Counted from the first letter of the stretch, positions 47,487-58,036 are shown. The stretch: DNA of 64,000 nucleotides from SZUA-36 sp963749115 (GCA_963749115.1 CAVVLP010000011.1:78566-142565), one strand, 5' to 3'. The notes: generated by a model not told the origin, from the letters alone. Translations and numbers: made by a program.

Positions 47487-47662
47487 CAGGCTATTTCCTT
47501 CGGGGGTAGAATGAGAACCGCAGGCAGCATATGACAGACTCAGGGTACTGGCAAGCTGCCAGCTTTAGCAATAAGTAAACACCTTTGAAACAAAACAGAA
47601 CGATGTTGGGGTACACTGCAATGCGCATAAAGCAGTCACACAAACCGGGTAAAGAAAAATAG

Positions 47663-49492
47663 ATGCTTGAACTTGCTTTACCAAACATGCATGCGCTGGC
47701 AGTGATGATCATGATCGTGATCGCACTGGTCCTGTTTACGCGCGAAAACATTCCGATGGAAACCACCAGCCTGGTCGTGCTGGTTGTACTCGCCATCGGC
47801 TTCCAGCTTTTCCCTTTTGAATCAGACGGCCAGCGTCTCGCACCCAGTGATTTCTTTTTGGGTTTTGGTAACCGCGCACTGATCGCAGTATCTGCACTGA
47901 TGATTGTTGGACAGGGGCTTATAAGTACCGGCGCACTTGAACCGATTGGGCGTCTGCTAGCCAGGTTATGGCGAAAGAGCCCGGCGCTTTCATTGCTGCT
48001 GACCATTATCATGACGGCGGTGCTCAGTGCATTTATCAACAACACACCCATCGTGGTGTTGATGCTGCCTATACTGATCGGTGTCGCGGTCAAGACCGGC
48101 TCGGCACCTTCCGCTTCGCTGATGCCGATGGGTTTTGCCAGCATCCTTGGCGGCATGGCGACAACCATTGGCTCATCCACCAACCTGCTGGTGGTTAATG
48201 TAGCCGCCGATATGGGTATGACCCGCTTCAGCATGTTTGATTTTTCCGTACCGGTGCTGATTGCAGGCTCGGTAGCCCTGCTTTACCTTTGGCTGATCGC
48301 ACCAAGGATGCTGCCAAAACGATTACCTCCTATGAATCGCGGTGTGTCGAGGGTATATACCGCACAAATCCGGCTGAACGAGAACAGCCCGGTCGTCGGC
48401 CTGACACTGGCGGAAGCCATCGCCCGCACCGGTGAAAAAATCAAGGTAGAGACCATCCAGCGTGGCAAGGGCGTATTTATTAACCCCCTGCCGGATGTAA
48501 AGCTGCGTGCCTCTGACCGCATCACCACCAGTAACACCCAGCAAAACCTGAGTGAATATGCACGACTGCTGGGTGGTACACTTTTCACCGATGACCATGA
48601 GGTCGATGCCAGTCACCCGCTGTCGACCGATGGAACACAGATTTCAGAAGTCGCCATTACACCTGCTTCAAGACTGAATGGCGTGACCATCGGCAACGCC
48701 GGGTTGCTATCACGCTTCGGACTCAGGTTGCTGGCATTCAACCGCTTTGAAGGAATGGAAGAGCGGGAATCCCCCGGTCTCGATGAAACACGATTGCGGA
48801 CCGGTGATGTGTTGCTGGTGCAGTCAACTCTGGAAAACCTCGCTGAACTCAAACAAAGTCCCGATTTGCTGATTCTTGACGGTAGCATCAAGCTGCCAAG
48901 GGCAGGTAAAGCACCCATCGCACTGGCCGTTATCACCGGTGTGGTTGCACTGGCTGCGGCGAAGGTCATGCCGATTGAGATCAGCGCTTTGCTCGGCTGC
49001 CTGGTGCTGATCCTGACCGGTTGCCTGAACTGGAAAGATGCCATGAATGCACTCAGCACCCAGGTCATCCTGATCATCGTATCTTCACTGGCACTGGGTT
49101 TGGCGCTGCTCAAAACCGGCGGGGCGGATTACCTGGCCAACATGTTTGTTTACATTACTTTCGGTGCACCGCCGGCGATCGTGCTGATGAGCCTGATGAT
49201 GATGATGGGTGTTTTGACCAACGTGGTTTCCAATAACGCCGCCGCCGTCATTGGCACACCGATTGCGATTGGTATTGCACAACGTCTTGGCCTGCCACTG
49301 GAACCATTCGTGCTGGCCGTGCTGTTTGGTGCCAACCTCAGTTTCGCAACACCGATGGCCTATCAGACCAATGTGCTGATAATGAATGCGGGCGGGTATA
49401 AATTCGGGGATTTCGTCCGTGTGGGCATACCCCTGACCATCATTACCTGGTTAGTTCTGAGTGGCGTTTTAATTTGGGCATATAGTCTTTAA
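47663..49492 (+). CDS. SLC13/DASS-family permease with two TrkA-C domains
   Basis: A 609-residue transporter. The first membrane block (about 1-215) has VLSAFINNTPIVVLMLPIL and GGMATTIGSSTNLLVVNVAAD, the anion/Na+ site of the family. A cytoplasmic insert with two TrkA-C (RCK_C) domains follows (about 220-400). The second membrane block has MMMMGVLTNVVSNNAAAVIG and LSFATPMAYQTNVLIMNAGG. Relatives move sulfate, tungstate or dicarboxylates. With sulfur oxidation genes in the same window, a sulfur oxyanion is possible, but the sequence does not decide it. It starts a forward run of transporter genes. Confidence 0.86.
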   Translation: MLELALPNMHALAVMIMIVIALVLFTRENIPMETTSLVVLVVLAIGFQLFPFESDGQRLAPSDFFLGFGNRALIAVSALMIVGQGLISTGALEPIGRLLARLWRKSPALSLLLTIIMTAVLSAFINNTPIVVLMLPILIGVAVKTGSAPSASLMPMGFASILGGMATTIGSSTNLLVVNVAADMGMTRFSMFDFSVPVLIAGSVALLYLWLIAPRMLPKRLPPMNRGVSRVYTAQIRLNENSPVVGLTLAEAIARTGEKIKVETIQRGKGVFINPLPDVKLRASDRITTSNTQQNLSEYARLLGGTLFTDDHEVDASHPLSTDGTQISEVAITPASRLNGVTIGNAGLLSRFGLRLLAFNRFEGMEERESPGLDETRLRTGDVLLVQSTLENLAELKQSPDLLILDGSIKLPRAGKAPIALAVITGVVALAAAKVMPIEISALLGCLVLILTGCLNWKDAMNALSTQVILIIVSSLALGLALLKTGGADYLANMFVYITFGAPPAIVLMSLMMMMGVLTNVVSNNAAAVIGTPIAIGIAQRLGLPLEPFVLAVLFGANLSFATPMAYQTNVLIMNAGGYKFGDFVRVGIPLTIITWLVLSGVLIWAYSL

Positions 49493-49521
49493 AAAAACAT
49501 TCCGATAAGGAAAACAATCTA

Positions 49522-51259
49522 ATGAATGCATCCAGCAAAACAGCGGGCGTGGTTCGTACCGGCCCCTATCCTGAACTGACAATCACGGCGGTTTTTGTCG
49601 GCTATTTTCTCGGTGCGGTCATTGCGGTCAGTATCGGTTATGCGGCCCTGATCCTGGGGTTTTCCATCGAAGGTTCGGAGCTCGCTGCAATACTGGGTTT
49701 CGCCATTTTGCGCGGGATGTTGCGACGTAATTCCATCATTGAAAACAATATCGTGCAAACCATTGCCAGCGGTGTCAATGGCGCATCCAGCGGCATGATG
49801 TTTTCTGTACCGGCAATATTCATCCTTGGTTATGGCATGGACTTTAACCCCGTACTAATGACATTCGGTGCCATTGCCGGTGCCTTCATGGGTATTGGTT
49901 TCATTATCCCGCTACGCAAGCAGATGATCGATTACGAACGGCTGACCTACCCCGGCGGGGTTGCCGTGGCAACCATTCTCAAATCTCCCGGTGCGGGTAT
50001 ACAAAAAGCAATGTTCCTGCTGGTAGCAGCAACCACCAGCGGTTTCCTGCATTTTATGAGCCAGTCAAGCGGTGTTGAATACTGGGACCTCGGCGGTATG
50101 CTCGGCTGGCCTGAATACATGAACGGGATCTGGTACCTGTCACTGCTGTCGGTGGGTGTTGGCTACATTGCCGGCAAGGGTGGCGTTGCATTTATCATTG
50201 GCGGTTATGTCTGCTACTTCATACTGGCGCCTTTATTAAGCCAGTTTGGCCTGTTTCCCGTAGACCCTGAAACCAACACGGTCATCAACGACCCCGATAG
50301 CCTGCGTTTACTGCTTTACCGGCCGGTGGGTATCGGTATGTTAATCGGCGGCGCCATAGCCGGTGTGGTCGTGGCCTTTCCGATGATTCTAAGTGCAGTG
50401 CGAAGTATGCAAAATGCCGCGAAGTCGAATTCAGCCATGTCCAAAGATGAGATGCCGATCAAACTTCTTTATATCGGTATCGGCGGAGCCGCCATCCTGC
50501 TGACCGTCATTGCAATTTTGTCCACTGAAAAAATGGGGATTGGCCGCGGCATGCTCATGGCGGTGGTCGGTACGCTCTGGATCTGGATCGCCGGCGTTAT
50601 TCTTTCCGAGGCCATTGGCCGGACCAACTGGTCACCACTTTCCGGTATGACACTGATCGCGGTCACACTTCTTATCATCATATCCAGCGGCCTCGATGAC
50701 ACCCGCGCAGCGATCGTGTCAGCCATCATGGTGGGCGCGGCCGCCTGCGTTGCAATGTCCCAGGCCACCGACCTGATGCTGGATCTTAAAACCGGTTACC
50801 TCGTAGGTGCCACACCCCGTCAACAACAATACGGTCAGTTCCTCGGTGCGTGGCTGGGCCCGATACTGATCATGATATTGATTTTCGTACTGCATGAAGC
50901 CTATGGTCTGGGTGGAGACAAACTGCCCGCACCCCAAGGTCAGGCACTGGCCAGTATGGTCAACGGCATTATCGGCGGTGACGTTCCCAAGTCAGAAATA
51001 CCTGGCAGGTGCGGGTCTCGGTGCATTATTGAGCCTGGCCTCTCCCGGCCTCGGCATTACGGTTGGGCTTGGATTCTACCTGCCATTCAGTATTGTGCTG
51101 ACCTACAGCATCGGTACCTTGCTGCGGGTTATTTCAGATTGGAAACTGGGTGATACATTTGCCGAAAGCACGGGTATCCCGATCGCTGCAGGTGTTATTG
51201 TCGGTGAGGCACTGGTTGGAGTGGGTTTTGCCGTTTACATGATTCTGGGGGCGGTATGA
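49522..51259 (+). CDS. OPT-family oligopeptide/metal-chelate transporter, frameshifted
   Basis: A proton-coupled inner-membrane transporter of the OPT superfamily with about fourteen to sixteen hydrophobic segments. Family-like stretches are GPYPELTITAVFVGYFLGAV, RKQMIDYERLTYPGGVAVA and LKTGYLVGATPRQQQYGQFLG. The frame changes from 1 to 2 near 50995; the second frame supplies the last helices (AGAGLGALLSLASPGLGITV, TGIPIAAGVIVGEALVG). Its stop overlaps the next start in an ATGA, implying coupled translation. Substrates in the family are peptides or metal chelates; the TonB operon just downstream makes an outer-membrane partner plausible. Confidence 0.88.
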
Positions 51260-51819
51260 ATACCAAGACACTAACACTGCTTACCATCATGGCCTCGTTC
51301 CTGGCCGGCGCTTTCATCAGTGTGCTGGATCCCACCCAGGTCAACTGGGTCTGGTTTGTACCGGTCCTTGCTGTGGGCGTGGTTGCCCTGTTTTTTTATA
51401 GAAAGGCTCATCATGTCGAGGCCAAGGCCAGCCACCGCATAAGCGGTAACCTGCAAATCCTGGAGACCAGCCTTGCGAACATCCTCGGCAACCTGGAGAA
51501 CCTCAACACCGACTCGGATAATTTGCCGGTTTACGAGGCCCGTTTTGAGATTGACCGGTTGCTGCGTGAGGACCTGAACAACTTTGCAAATGCCCGCGAA
51601 AGCATGAAGCATGTATTCGGATTGCAACATTATGCTGACGTTATGAGTGCATTTGCTGCCGGAGAGCGGTATATTAACAGGGTGTGGTCCGCATCAACCG
51701 ATGGGTACGTGGATGAAGTCCGCAGCTATCTTGAGCGCGCAACTCACCAATTCAGAGAGGCCCGATCACTGTTTGCCGAATTACAGCAACAGTACCAGTC
51801 GACGCTCTCTCAGGTCTGA
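51256..51819 (+). CDS. Membrane-anchored helical protein coupled to the OPT transporter
   Basis: A 187-residue protein with two N-terminal membrane segments (residues 5-24 and 32-48) and a long polar helical cytoplasmic part (about 55-187) rich in Leu, Glu, Asn and Gln, probably coiled-coil. It has no recognised domain. The start overlaps the OPT stop (ATGA), which suggests a dedicated accessory or regulatory subunit of that transporter. The 160-bp gap before the next gene has TTTATA and TATACT elements 16 bases apart (about 51844-51871) that might be a weak promoter. Confidence 0.72.
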   Translation: MNTKTLTLLTIMASFLAGAFISVLDPTQVNWVWFVPVLAVGVVALFFYRKAHHVEAKASHRISGNLQILETSLANILGNLENLNTDSDNLPVYEARFEIDRLLREDLNNFANARESMKHVFGLQHYADVMSAFAAGERYINRVWSASTDGYVDEVRSYLERATHQFREARSLFAELQQQYQSTLSQV

Positions 51820-51993
51820 TATCAGACCAAGTATCAAAGTAGTTTATATGAGTGGATTTTGCGATATACTGAAAGTTCGACTGACGAAATAACATGTTTA
51901 ATGCCATAGCGATTGACGGAAAGCACCTCACTATATAGAGTTGCGGTCTGATCATTTTCATCAACTAATTTCTTAAAGCCATTGAGACGAAGC

Positions 51994-52784
51994 ATGCTAA
52001 ACAATAGAAAGATTACCTGCCTAATGTCCTCAGTCTTCATTTATGCCCTTACCGGTTTGTCTACCCAGGCATTCGCTGCAAGCATTAATGAAGTCATGCA
52101 GGAAGGAGAAAACCGCGCAGATGCCGGCGCAACAGCACAGACGCAGATTGATTCGGTCGCCGATCAGACTGAAAAAATCATTAACGACTACAGGACTGTT
52201 ACCAAGGTTGTAGATGGACTTAGAGTCTACAACGCCTTGTTACAGACCCAGTTGGATAATCAGGAGTCCGAAATGGAGGCCCTGACATGACTCCATCGCC
52301 AACGTCGCGCTGATCGAACGGCAGATTGTCCCCTTGATGATTCGCATGGTAGACGCACTGGATGAGTTCGTTCAGCTGGATACACCTTTCCTCAAGAAAG
52401 AGCGTACCGGCCGTATCGAACGTCTGCGTGAAGTGATGGAACGTTCAGATGTATCTGCAGCTGAAAAATTCCGCATTGTCATTGAAGGCTACCAGATTGA
52501 AAACGACTACGGTCGTACGATCGAGGCTTACAAAGGCTCAACCGAAATCAATGGTAACCAGCTGGAAGTTGACTTCCTGCGTATTGGACGTGTTGCATTG
52601 TTGTACCAGACAGTGGGTGGTGCACACACCGGCGCCTGGGATGCGACACAGGGCCAATTCGTCGAACTTGCCACCTGCCACATATCAGAAGCAGGTTTTA
52701 GATGGACTTAAGATTGCACGTAAACAAGTTGCACCGGATCTACTCGTCGTACCCGTTGCCGCACCAACGAGGGCAATGCAATGA
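51994..52784 (+). CDS. DUF3450 periplasmic protein of the TtpC-TonB system, frameshifted
   Basis: The first gene of a TonB-type energy-transduction operon. A signal peptide (about residues 1-28, ending TQAFA) is followed by a long helical region (INEVMQEGENRADAGATAQT, TEKIINDYRTV), then IRMVDALDEFVQLDTPFLKK, VDFLRIGRVALLYQTVGG and TYQKQVLDGLKIARKQVAPD. Frame changes lie near 52288 (1 to 2) and near 52675 (2 to 3). The ATG at 51994 is preferred over a TTG at 51982. In related operons this coiled-coil protein is thought to work with TtpC in the periplasm. It overlaps the ttpC start (ATGA). Confidence 0.85.
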
Positions 52785-54160
52785 TTAGCATAATCAAAAA
52801 AATCGGCCTTGCCAGTGGCCTGATGCTGGCTTTCACCCTGTCTGCCCAGGCTGCGACAGCTATTTCGCTGGACGAGCTTCTGCAACAGGTTAAAACCGGT
52901 CGTGTTACCGATGCGGCTTCCAACAAAGCAAGGCTTGACGAGTTTCGTGCCAACCGTTCAACACAAAGCAAATTGTTGAATGCTGAAAAAGCCGAACAGA
53001 AACGTCAGGAACAAGCTTCCGCACGGATGGAAAAGGAGTTCGAAGAGAACGATGCCCAAATCCTTGTACTGGAAACAGCTTTCCAGGATCGTCTCGGTGG
53101 TCTTAAAGAACTGTTTGGTGTTCTGCAGCAGGCTTCAGGTGATGCACGTGGTCAGTTTGAAACATCACTGACCCAGGTTCAGTTCCCGGACCGTACCGAT
53201 TTCCTGCTTGAGTTTGCCAAGAAGATGGGCCAGTCAAACCGCCTGGCTTCACTTGAAGAAATTGAGCGTCTGTGGTTTGAAATGCAGCGTGAAATGACTG
53301 AAACAAGCAAAGTTGTAACCTTTACGACCAACGTTGTTAATGCCAGTGGCGAAGAAAACCAGCAGGAAGTTACCCGTATCGGTGCTTTCAACGTTGTATC
53401 CGAAGGTAAATACCTCGAGTTTGTTCCTGAAACCCAACGTCTGGTTGAACTGCAGCGTCAGCCAGCCGGCCGTTACACCGGTCGTATTAGGCGACCTGGA
53501 CAAGTGCAACATCCGGTATGTACCCGATCGGTCTCGACCCGACACGCGGTCAGTTACTTGGCCTGTTGGTACAGTCACCCAGCCTGATGGAACGTATCGA
53601 CCAGGGTAAAACGGTTGGTTACGTGATTATCGTTCTCGGTATCTTCGGTGTGCTTATCGCCATCTGGCGTGTACTGGTACTGACCGCAGTAGGTGCCAAG
53701 GTTAACAGCCAGATCAAGAACATCAGCCAGCCTAACACCAATAACCCGCTTGGGCCGCGTCCTCAAGGTATCCCAGGATGCTGCCGGTGCTGATATTGAA
53801 ACCATTGAGCTGAAACTGGGTGAAGCCATACTCAGGGAAACACCCAAGTTCAACTCCATGCTGCCATTGCTGAAGATTATCTCCGTTGTTGCACCGTTGC
53901 TCGGTCTGCTCGGTACGGTAACCGGTATGATCGTGACCTTCCAGGCTATTACGCTGTACGGTGCCGGTGATCCGAAACTGATGGCTGGTGGTATTTCAAC
54001 CGCACTGGTCACCACGGTTCTCGGTCTGTGTGTAGCCATACCGACAGTGTTCCTGCATACGCTGGTTTCCAGCCGGGCCAGGAGACTGACCCAGATTCTG
54101 CAGGAAGAGTCCGCTGGCATGCTCGCAGAGCTTGCCGAAGGTAAACAGTCAGCTGCATAA
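52781..54160 (+). CDS. ttpC: TtpC-like ExbB/TolQ-family proton channel with long periplasmic region, frameshifted
   Basis: TtpC is an extended ExbB homologue needed by Vibrio-type TonB2 systems. A signal peptide (GLMLAFTLSAQA) is followed by a periplasmic coiled-coil region (KLLNAEKAEQKRQEQA...), then the channel part. The latter has VIIVLGIFGVLIAIWRVLVL, SMLPLLKIISVVAPLLGLLG, TVTGMIVTFQAI and STALVTTVLGLCVAIPTVFL. Frames change near 53490, 53508 and 53755; the last is an extra G in a GGG run. Joined, the protein is complete, about 459 residues. It lies directly ahead of a second, shorter ExbB. Confidence 0.88.
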
Positions 54161-54172
54161 GGTAATCATCTC

Positions 54173-54712
54173 ATGGATTTGATTTATTACTATCTGCCCG
54201 CACTGGAAACGGTCCGTGACTTCATGGAACTCGGTGGGGATGTGCTGTTCGTAATCGGCTTCCTCACGCTGTTCATGTGGATGCTGATTATCGAAAGACT
54301 GATTTATCTCCGTGCAGGACATAAACGTCTGGCCGCAAAGGCCCTGTATATCTGGGAGTCTCGTAATGATCATAAGTCATGGAATGCTCACCAGATCAGG
54401 ACACGTTTAATCTCGCAGGTTTCCGCCAAGGTAGAACGCAACATACCGTTGATTCAGACCTGTGTTGCTTTATGCCCCTTGCTCGGCTTGCTGGGAACAG
54501 TAACCGGCATGGTCGAAGTGTTCGAGGTTATGGCCATATCCGGTTCGGGTAGCCCCCGTTCCATGGCATCCGGCGTATCCAAAGCTACCATTCCGACAAT
54601 GGCCGGAATGGTAGCGGCTCTGTCCGGTGTGGCAATGGCAACCTACTTACAACGTAAAGCCTCACGGGAACGCGAATTACTTGCGGACAACCTGTACATC
54701 GGTAATAAGTGA
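54173..54712 (+). CDS. exbB: ExbB-type proton channel subunit
   Basis: A 179-residue MotA/TolQ/ExbB protein that couples the proton gradient to TonB. It has an N-terminal hydrophobic segment (LFVIGFLTLFMWMLIIERLI), a cytoplasmic loop, and the conserved CPLLGLLGTVTGMVEVFEVM and SKATIPTMAGMVAALSGVAM helices. In the TtpC-type arrangement a long (TtpC) and a short (ExbB2) paralogue are adjacent, as here. It lies 12 bases after ttpC. Confidence 0.94.
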   Translation: MDLIYYYLPALETVRDFMELGGDVLFVIGFLTLFMWMLIIERLIYLRAGHKRLAAKALYIWESRNDHKSWNAHQIRTRLISQVSAKVERNIPLIQTCVALCPLLGLLGTVTGMVEVFEVMAISGSGSPRSMASGVSKATIPTMAGMVAALSGVAMATYLQRKASRERELLADNLYIGNK

Positions 54713-54736
54713 CCTCAAGGTCGCTGGAGAATTTGA

Positions 54737-55144
54737 ATGAAGCAATTTTTTAACCAGACCCAGGCCGAAGAAGAGAGCGAAATCAACATCACGCCTATGC
54801 TTGACGTGGTGTTCATCATGTTGATCTTCTTTATCGTTACCGCGACCTTTGTCAAGGAAGCCGGTATCGACGTTAACCGACCTGATGCAGCTACCGCTGT
54901 CAAAAAGGAAAATGCCAATATCCTGATTGCCATCGGTGCCAATAACGATATCTGGATTGACCGTCGTATGATTGATATTCGGTCAGTACGTCCTAACATC
55001 GAGCGTCTTCATGCCGAAAACCCGCAGGGGTCAGTTGTTATCCAGGCTGACAAAGAATCCAAGACCGATACCTTGATCCAGGTTATGGATGCATCCCGGC
55101 AGGCCGGTGTATTTAACGTTTCAATCGCCGCCCAAGAGCAGTAA
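54737..55144 (+). CDS. exbD: ExbD-type subunit of the TonB motor
   Basis: A 135-residue biopolymer transport protein with a single N-terminal membrane helix and a periplasmic domain. The helix carries the essential Asp in INITPMLDVVFIMLIFFIVT, and the domain ends with VVIQADKESKTDTLIQVMDA and VFNVSIAAQEQ. Spacing to exbB and tonB is short on both sides, so the three are one transcript. Confidence 0.95.
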   Translation: MKQFFNQTQAEEESEINITPMLDVVFIMLIFFIVTATFVKEAGIDVNRPDAATAVKKENANILIAIGANNDIWIDRRMIDIRSVRPNIERLHAENPQGSVVIQADKESKTDTLIQVMDASRQAGVFNVSIAAQEQ

Positions 55145-55152
55145 GAAAAGCC

Positions 55153-55809
55153 ATGGCAGCAACAATTAATCAAACACTAGACCAAAGTCAGGCTGCAAGC
55201 CTGACGCGGTTGGTAACGGGGCTGATTTTTGGTTTGGCTATTACATTATGCCTGTTCTGGATGATGCAATACCTGATTGCAACCGCTGATCGCTCGCTGA
55301 ATGATGATGGTGCCGGTAACCTGGTGGATTTCGTCAGGGTAAAACGTGACGAATCCGTCAAGCAACGGCAATTGAAACCGAAAAAGCCACCACCACCAGA
55401 TACACCACCACCACAGCCGCCAACACCACAGTTGGAAAACCTGAACGCCAATGCTGAAAAGATCGCTATTTCAGAGGTTCCGGTTGAAACCGATATCGAA
55501 ATGACCGGCGGATTCAGCCTTGGAGTCGGTGAAGGTGATTACCTGCCTATTGTTAAAGTGGCACCTATCTATCCCAACAGGGCGTTGACCCGTGGTATTG
55601 AAGGCTACTGCGTAGTTCAATACACGGTAACCCAACTGGGAACGGTTAAAGACCCTGTGGTGATTGAATCACAGTGTACTTCGAGTCTGTTTCACAGCGC
55701 ATCTGTGAACGCAGCCCTGAAATTCAAATACAAGCCAAGGATTATGGACGGTGAAGCCGTTCAAGTTCCTGGCGTACAGAACAAATTTACTTATGAAATT
55801 ACTGAATAA
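55153..55809 (+). CDS. tonB: TonB energy transducer
   Basis: A 218-residue protein with an N-terminal membrane anchor (VTGLIFGLAITLCLFWMMQY), a proline-rich spacer (KPKKPPPPDTPPPQPPTP), and a C-terminal TonB domain (about 125-218) with YPNRALTRGIEGYCVVQYTV and SASVNAALKFKYKPR. The spacer is short, as in TonB2-type proteins that depend on TtpC. It transmits energy from ExbB/ExbD to outer-membrane receptors; no receptor gene is in the window. Confidence 0.94.
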   Translation: MAATINQTLDQSQAASLTRLVTGLIFGLAITLCLFWMMQYLIATADRSLNDDGAGNLVDFVRVKRDESVKQRQLKPKKPPPPDTPPPQPPTPQLENLNANAEKIAISEVPVETDIEMTGGFSLGVGEGDYLPIVKVAPIYPNRALTRGIEGYCVVQYTVTQLGTVKDPVVIESQCTSSLFHSASVNAALKFKYKPRIMDGEAVQVPGVQNKFTYEITE

Positions 55810-57197
55810 GAGTTTAAAAGTGAATACAGTTTCAGCAAATTCCAAACGTAGAACCTGGCTGTTACCCGCCATTACTGCGCTTTTATCCGTGATGTTGGCA
55901 TCCACTGCAATAGCACAGGATGATAAGGACGACGGTTCGAAGCGCAAGACCAAAGAAACCGTGGCCATGAGCCAGCAGGTATACGAGTCCTTGATGGAAA
56001 TCCAGGAATTTGTTGAAGCTGATGACTTCCCACCTGCCCTGGAGAAAATTAAGGAATTGCAGACCGGTAAAAAGAAGATGTCTCCCTATGAGACAGCTCA
56101 GATCTGGAATCTCCAGGCCTACACTTATTACCTGATGGAAGATTACCCGAAATCCATTGGTGCCTATGAAAAAGTATTGCAACAGCCCGAGTTACCCGAA
56201 GCTTTGCAGCAAAGTACACTCAAGACCCTCGCACAGCTTCACTTTACGGTTGAAGACTACGATAAGGCACTGGAAACCATTAATCGTTTGATGGCCGCAA
56301 TAGCTGAACCTTCTGCAGATATCTACATGCTGAAGGGACAGGCCTATTTCCAAATGGGTCAATATGAAAAAGCGCTGGGACCGATCAAAATTGCAATTGA
56401 TATGAATCGCGAGCCAGGGCAAGGTTCCCAAGGAAAACTGGTTATTGTTGCTACGTGTCATTTACTGGGAGATGAAAGACTTCCCGAATATGTTGATTGT
56501 TATTCAGGAGTTGATCCAGGAATATCCCAAAGACACCTACGTCCTGACACTGGCAGGTGTTTACAGTGAACTTGGTGACACCAAGAAACAGTTAGCGCTG
56601 ACCGAAGCTCTTTACGAGAAGGGTTACATTAGCGGCAAACAACATGCCGTTAACCTGGCTAACCTGTATTTGTTACATGGCATGCCTTATAAGGCGGCCG
56701 TACTTCTTGAAAAAGAAATGGCAGCCGGTAATGTCAAGGAAGATACCAGGAATCTGCGCTTATTATCACAATCCTGGTATTCCGCCAGAAATGATAGAAA
56801 AGCCATTCCGCCACTGGTTAAAGCCGCTGCATCGGGTGAAGACTCCGAACTCTATATGCGTCTGACCCAGTCCTATCTGAACCTGGAGATGTGGAATGAT
56901 GCTGCAGAAGCTGCCAAGAGTGGTTTAGCGGCCGGTGATCTTAAACGTAAGGATACGGCTAACATCATGTATGGAATGGCATTGTTCAATCAAAAGAAAC
57001 TTGAGCAAGCCAGGAGAGCATTCCAGGCTGCCGGCAAGGATAATCGCAGCAAGCGCGCCTCTCAACAGTGGATCAAGTATGTTGACAGCGAGATTCTCCG
57101 CCGCGATACACTTGAGCAGAAACTGCCTGACCTGCAGCCACGTGATGTGGATGAAATTCTGAGAGCCAATGCAGAGGCAGCTGAAGACGCTGGTTAA
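55793..57197 (+). CDS. Periplasmic TPR protein of the TtpC-TonB operon, frameshifted
   Basis: The last gene of the TonB operon. An ATG at 55793 (GTG at 55820 is an alternative) begins a protein with a signal segment (WLLPAITALLSVMLASTAIA) followed by TPR-like repeats: WNLQAYTYYLMEDYPKSIGA, LAQLHFTVEDYDKALETINR, YFQMGQYEKALGPIKIAID and, after a frame change near 56430, further repeats to the end. Such TPR proteins accompany DUF3450-TtpC-ExbB-ExbD-TonB sets and probably scaffold the complex in the periplasm. It overlaps the tonB end by about 17 bases; a terminator follows 20 bases downstream. Confidence 0.85.
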
Positions 57198-57216
57198 AAA
57201 CTACATAAAGTGATAG

Positions 57217-57247
57217 AAAAAACCGCGCTTAATGCGCGGTTTTTTTA
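57217..57247. terminator. Bidirectional Rho-independent terminator
   Basis: AAAAAACCGCGC and GCGCGGTTTTTT flank a five-base loop. The symmetric A- and T-runs let it serve both the TonB operon and the convergent DUF190 gene. Confidence 0.92.
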
Positions 57248-57266
57248 TATTCCGGAATTTACTGAT

Positions 57267-57620
57267 TCAGTCTTTTTTTCCGGGCAAATAGTGAACGATG
57301 CGAATATTCTCCAGTGTCACAAGACCTCCGCGACCTGCCCGTTCGAATAACTCCGACAAGGTGGTTTGAAAGGCTGCAATCTTCTTCGCCTCATCCACAA
57401 TCTCTATGACCATTGGAAGATCTGATGACAGGTCCAGGATCTTCTGTGTACGGATTCGAGCGGATGCACCAAAGCCCAGGACGCCCTTGAGTACCGTCGC
57501 ACCCGCGAGATCTGCAGCACGCGCCTGCTTGACGATCACTTCATACAATGGCAAATGACCCAGTTTGTCGCTTTCACCAACAAACGCCCTTAGCAATACT
57601 GCCTGTCCGGATATTTCCAT
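57267..57620 (-). CDS. DUF190 family protein paired with CrcB
   Basis: A small cytoplasmic protein of about 117 residues. Its sequence (GQAVLLRAFVGESDKLGHLP...ARAADLAGATVLKGVLGFG, then LPMVIEIVDEAKKI) is typical of DUF190, a ferredoxin-like fold often encoded beside fluoride exporter genes. The ATG at 57620 lies just after the crcB stop; another at 57638 would overlap crcB by 16 bases. The role is unknown; a regulatory part in fluoride export has been suggested from gene context only. Confidence 0.87.
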   Translation of the reverse strand: MEISGQAVLLRAFVGESDKLGHLPLYEVIVKQARAADLAGATVLKGVLGFGASARIRTQKILDLSSDLPMVIEIVDEAKKIAAFQTTLSELFERAGRGGLVTLENIRIVHYLPGKKD

Positions 57621-57622
57621 AG

Positions 57623-58036
57623 CTACCTCAACACCCATGCACTTAATAATAAGCCTAATACAAAGGCCAGCCCCGCACCTGCCATGGTGGCAACAAAATA
57701 GAACGAAGCGTAAAAATACTCCTTGTCCTGGATAAACTGCCCCAATTCATACACAAATGACGACATGGTCGTGAAACCACCGCAGAAACCCGTCGCCAGT
57801 AATAAACGCATCTCGGTGGAAAGCAGTTGCGATGTGGCACCGATACCCGCAATCAGTCCAATCAGCAGACAACCGGCAAGGTTCGATAGCAGCGTACCAA
57901 GCGGCATACTCAAAGCAGCATAGTTTTGCGTGACCAGGGTCATGCCATAGCGACTGACACCGCCGAGCATACTGCCCAATCCAACATAGACAAATGGTAA
58001 TATGACAGCCAACCTTTGAATCCTTGCTGTTTTCAA
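57623..58036 (-). CDS. crcB: Fluoride ion exporter CrcB/Fluc
   Basis: A 137-residue four-helix membrane channel that works as an antiparallel dimer to expel fluoride. Conserved features are GLGSMLGGVSRYGMTL, GTLLSNLAGCLLIGLIAG and the GFCGGFTTMSSFVYEL signature, with its pore Thr/Ser and Phe residues. It is co-transcribed with the DUF190 gene and divergent from a sulfotransferase. I looked for a fluoride riboswitch ahead of it and did not find one. Confidence 0.93.
   Translation of the reverse strand: MKTARIQRLAVILPFVYVGLGSMLGGVSRYGMTLVTQNYAALSMPLGTLLSNLAGCLLIGLIAGIGATSQLLSTEMRLLLATGFCGGFTTMSSFVYELGQFIQDKEYFYASFYFVATMAGAGLAFVLGLLLSAWVLR

Noticed and set aside
51820..51981. Fur box ahead of the TonB operon
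   Set aside because: TGATCATTTTCATCA has only partial resemblance to the 19-bp Fur consensus, too weak to list.
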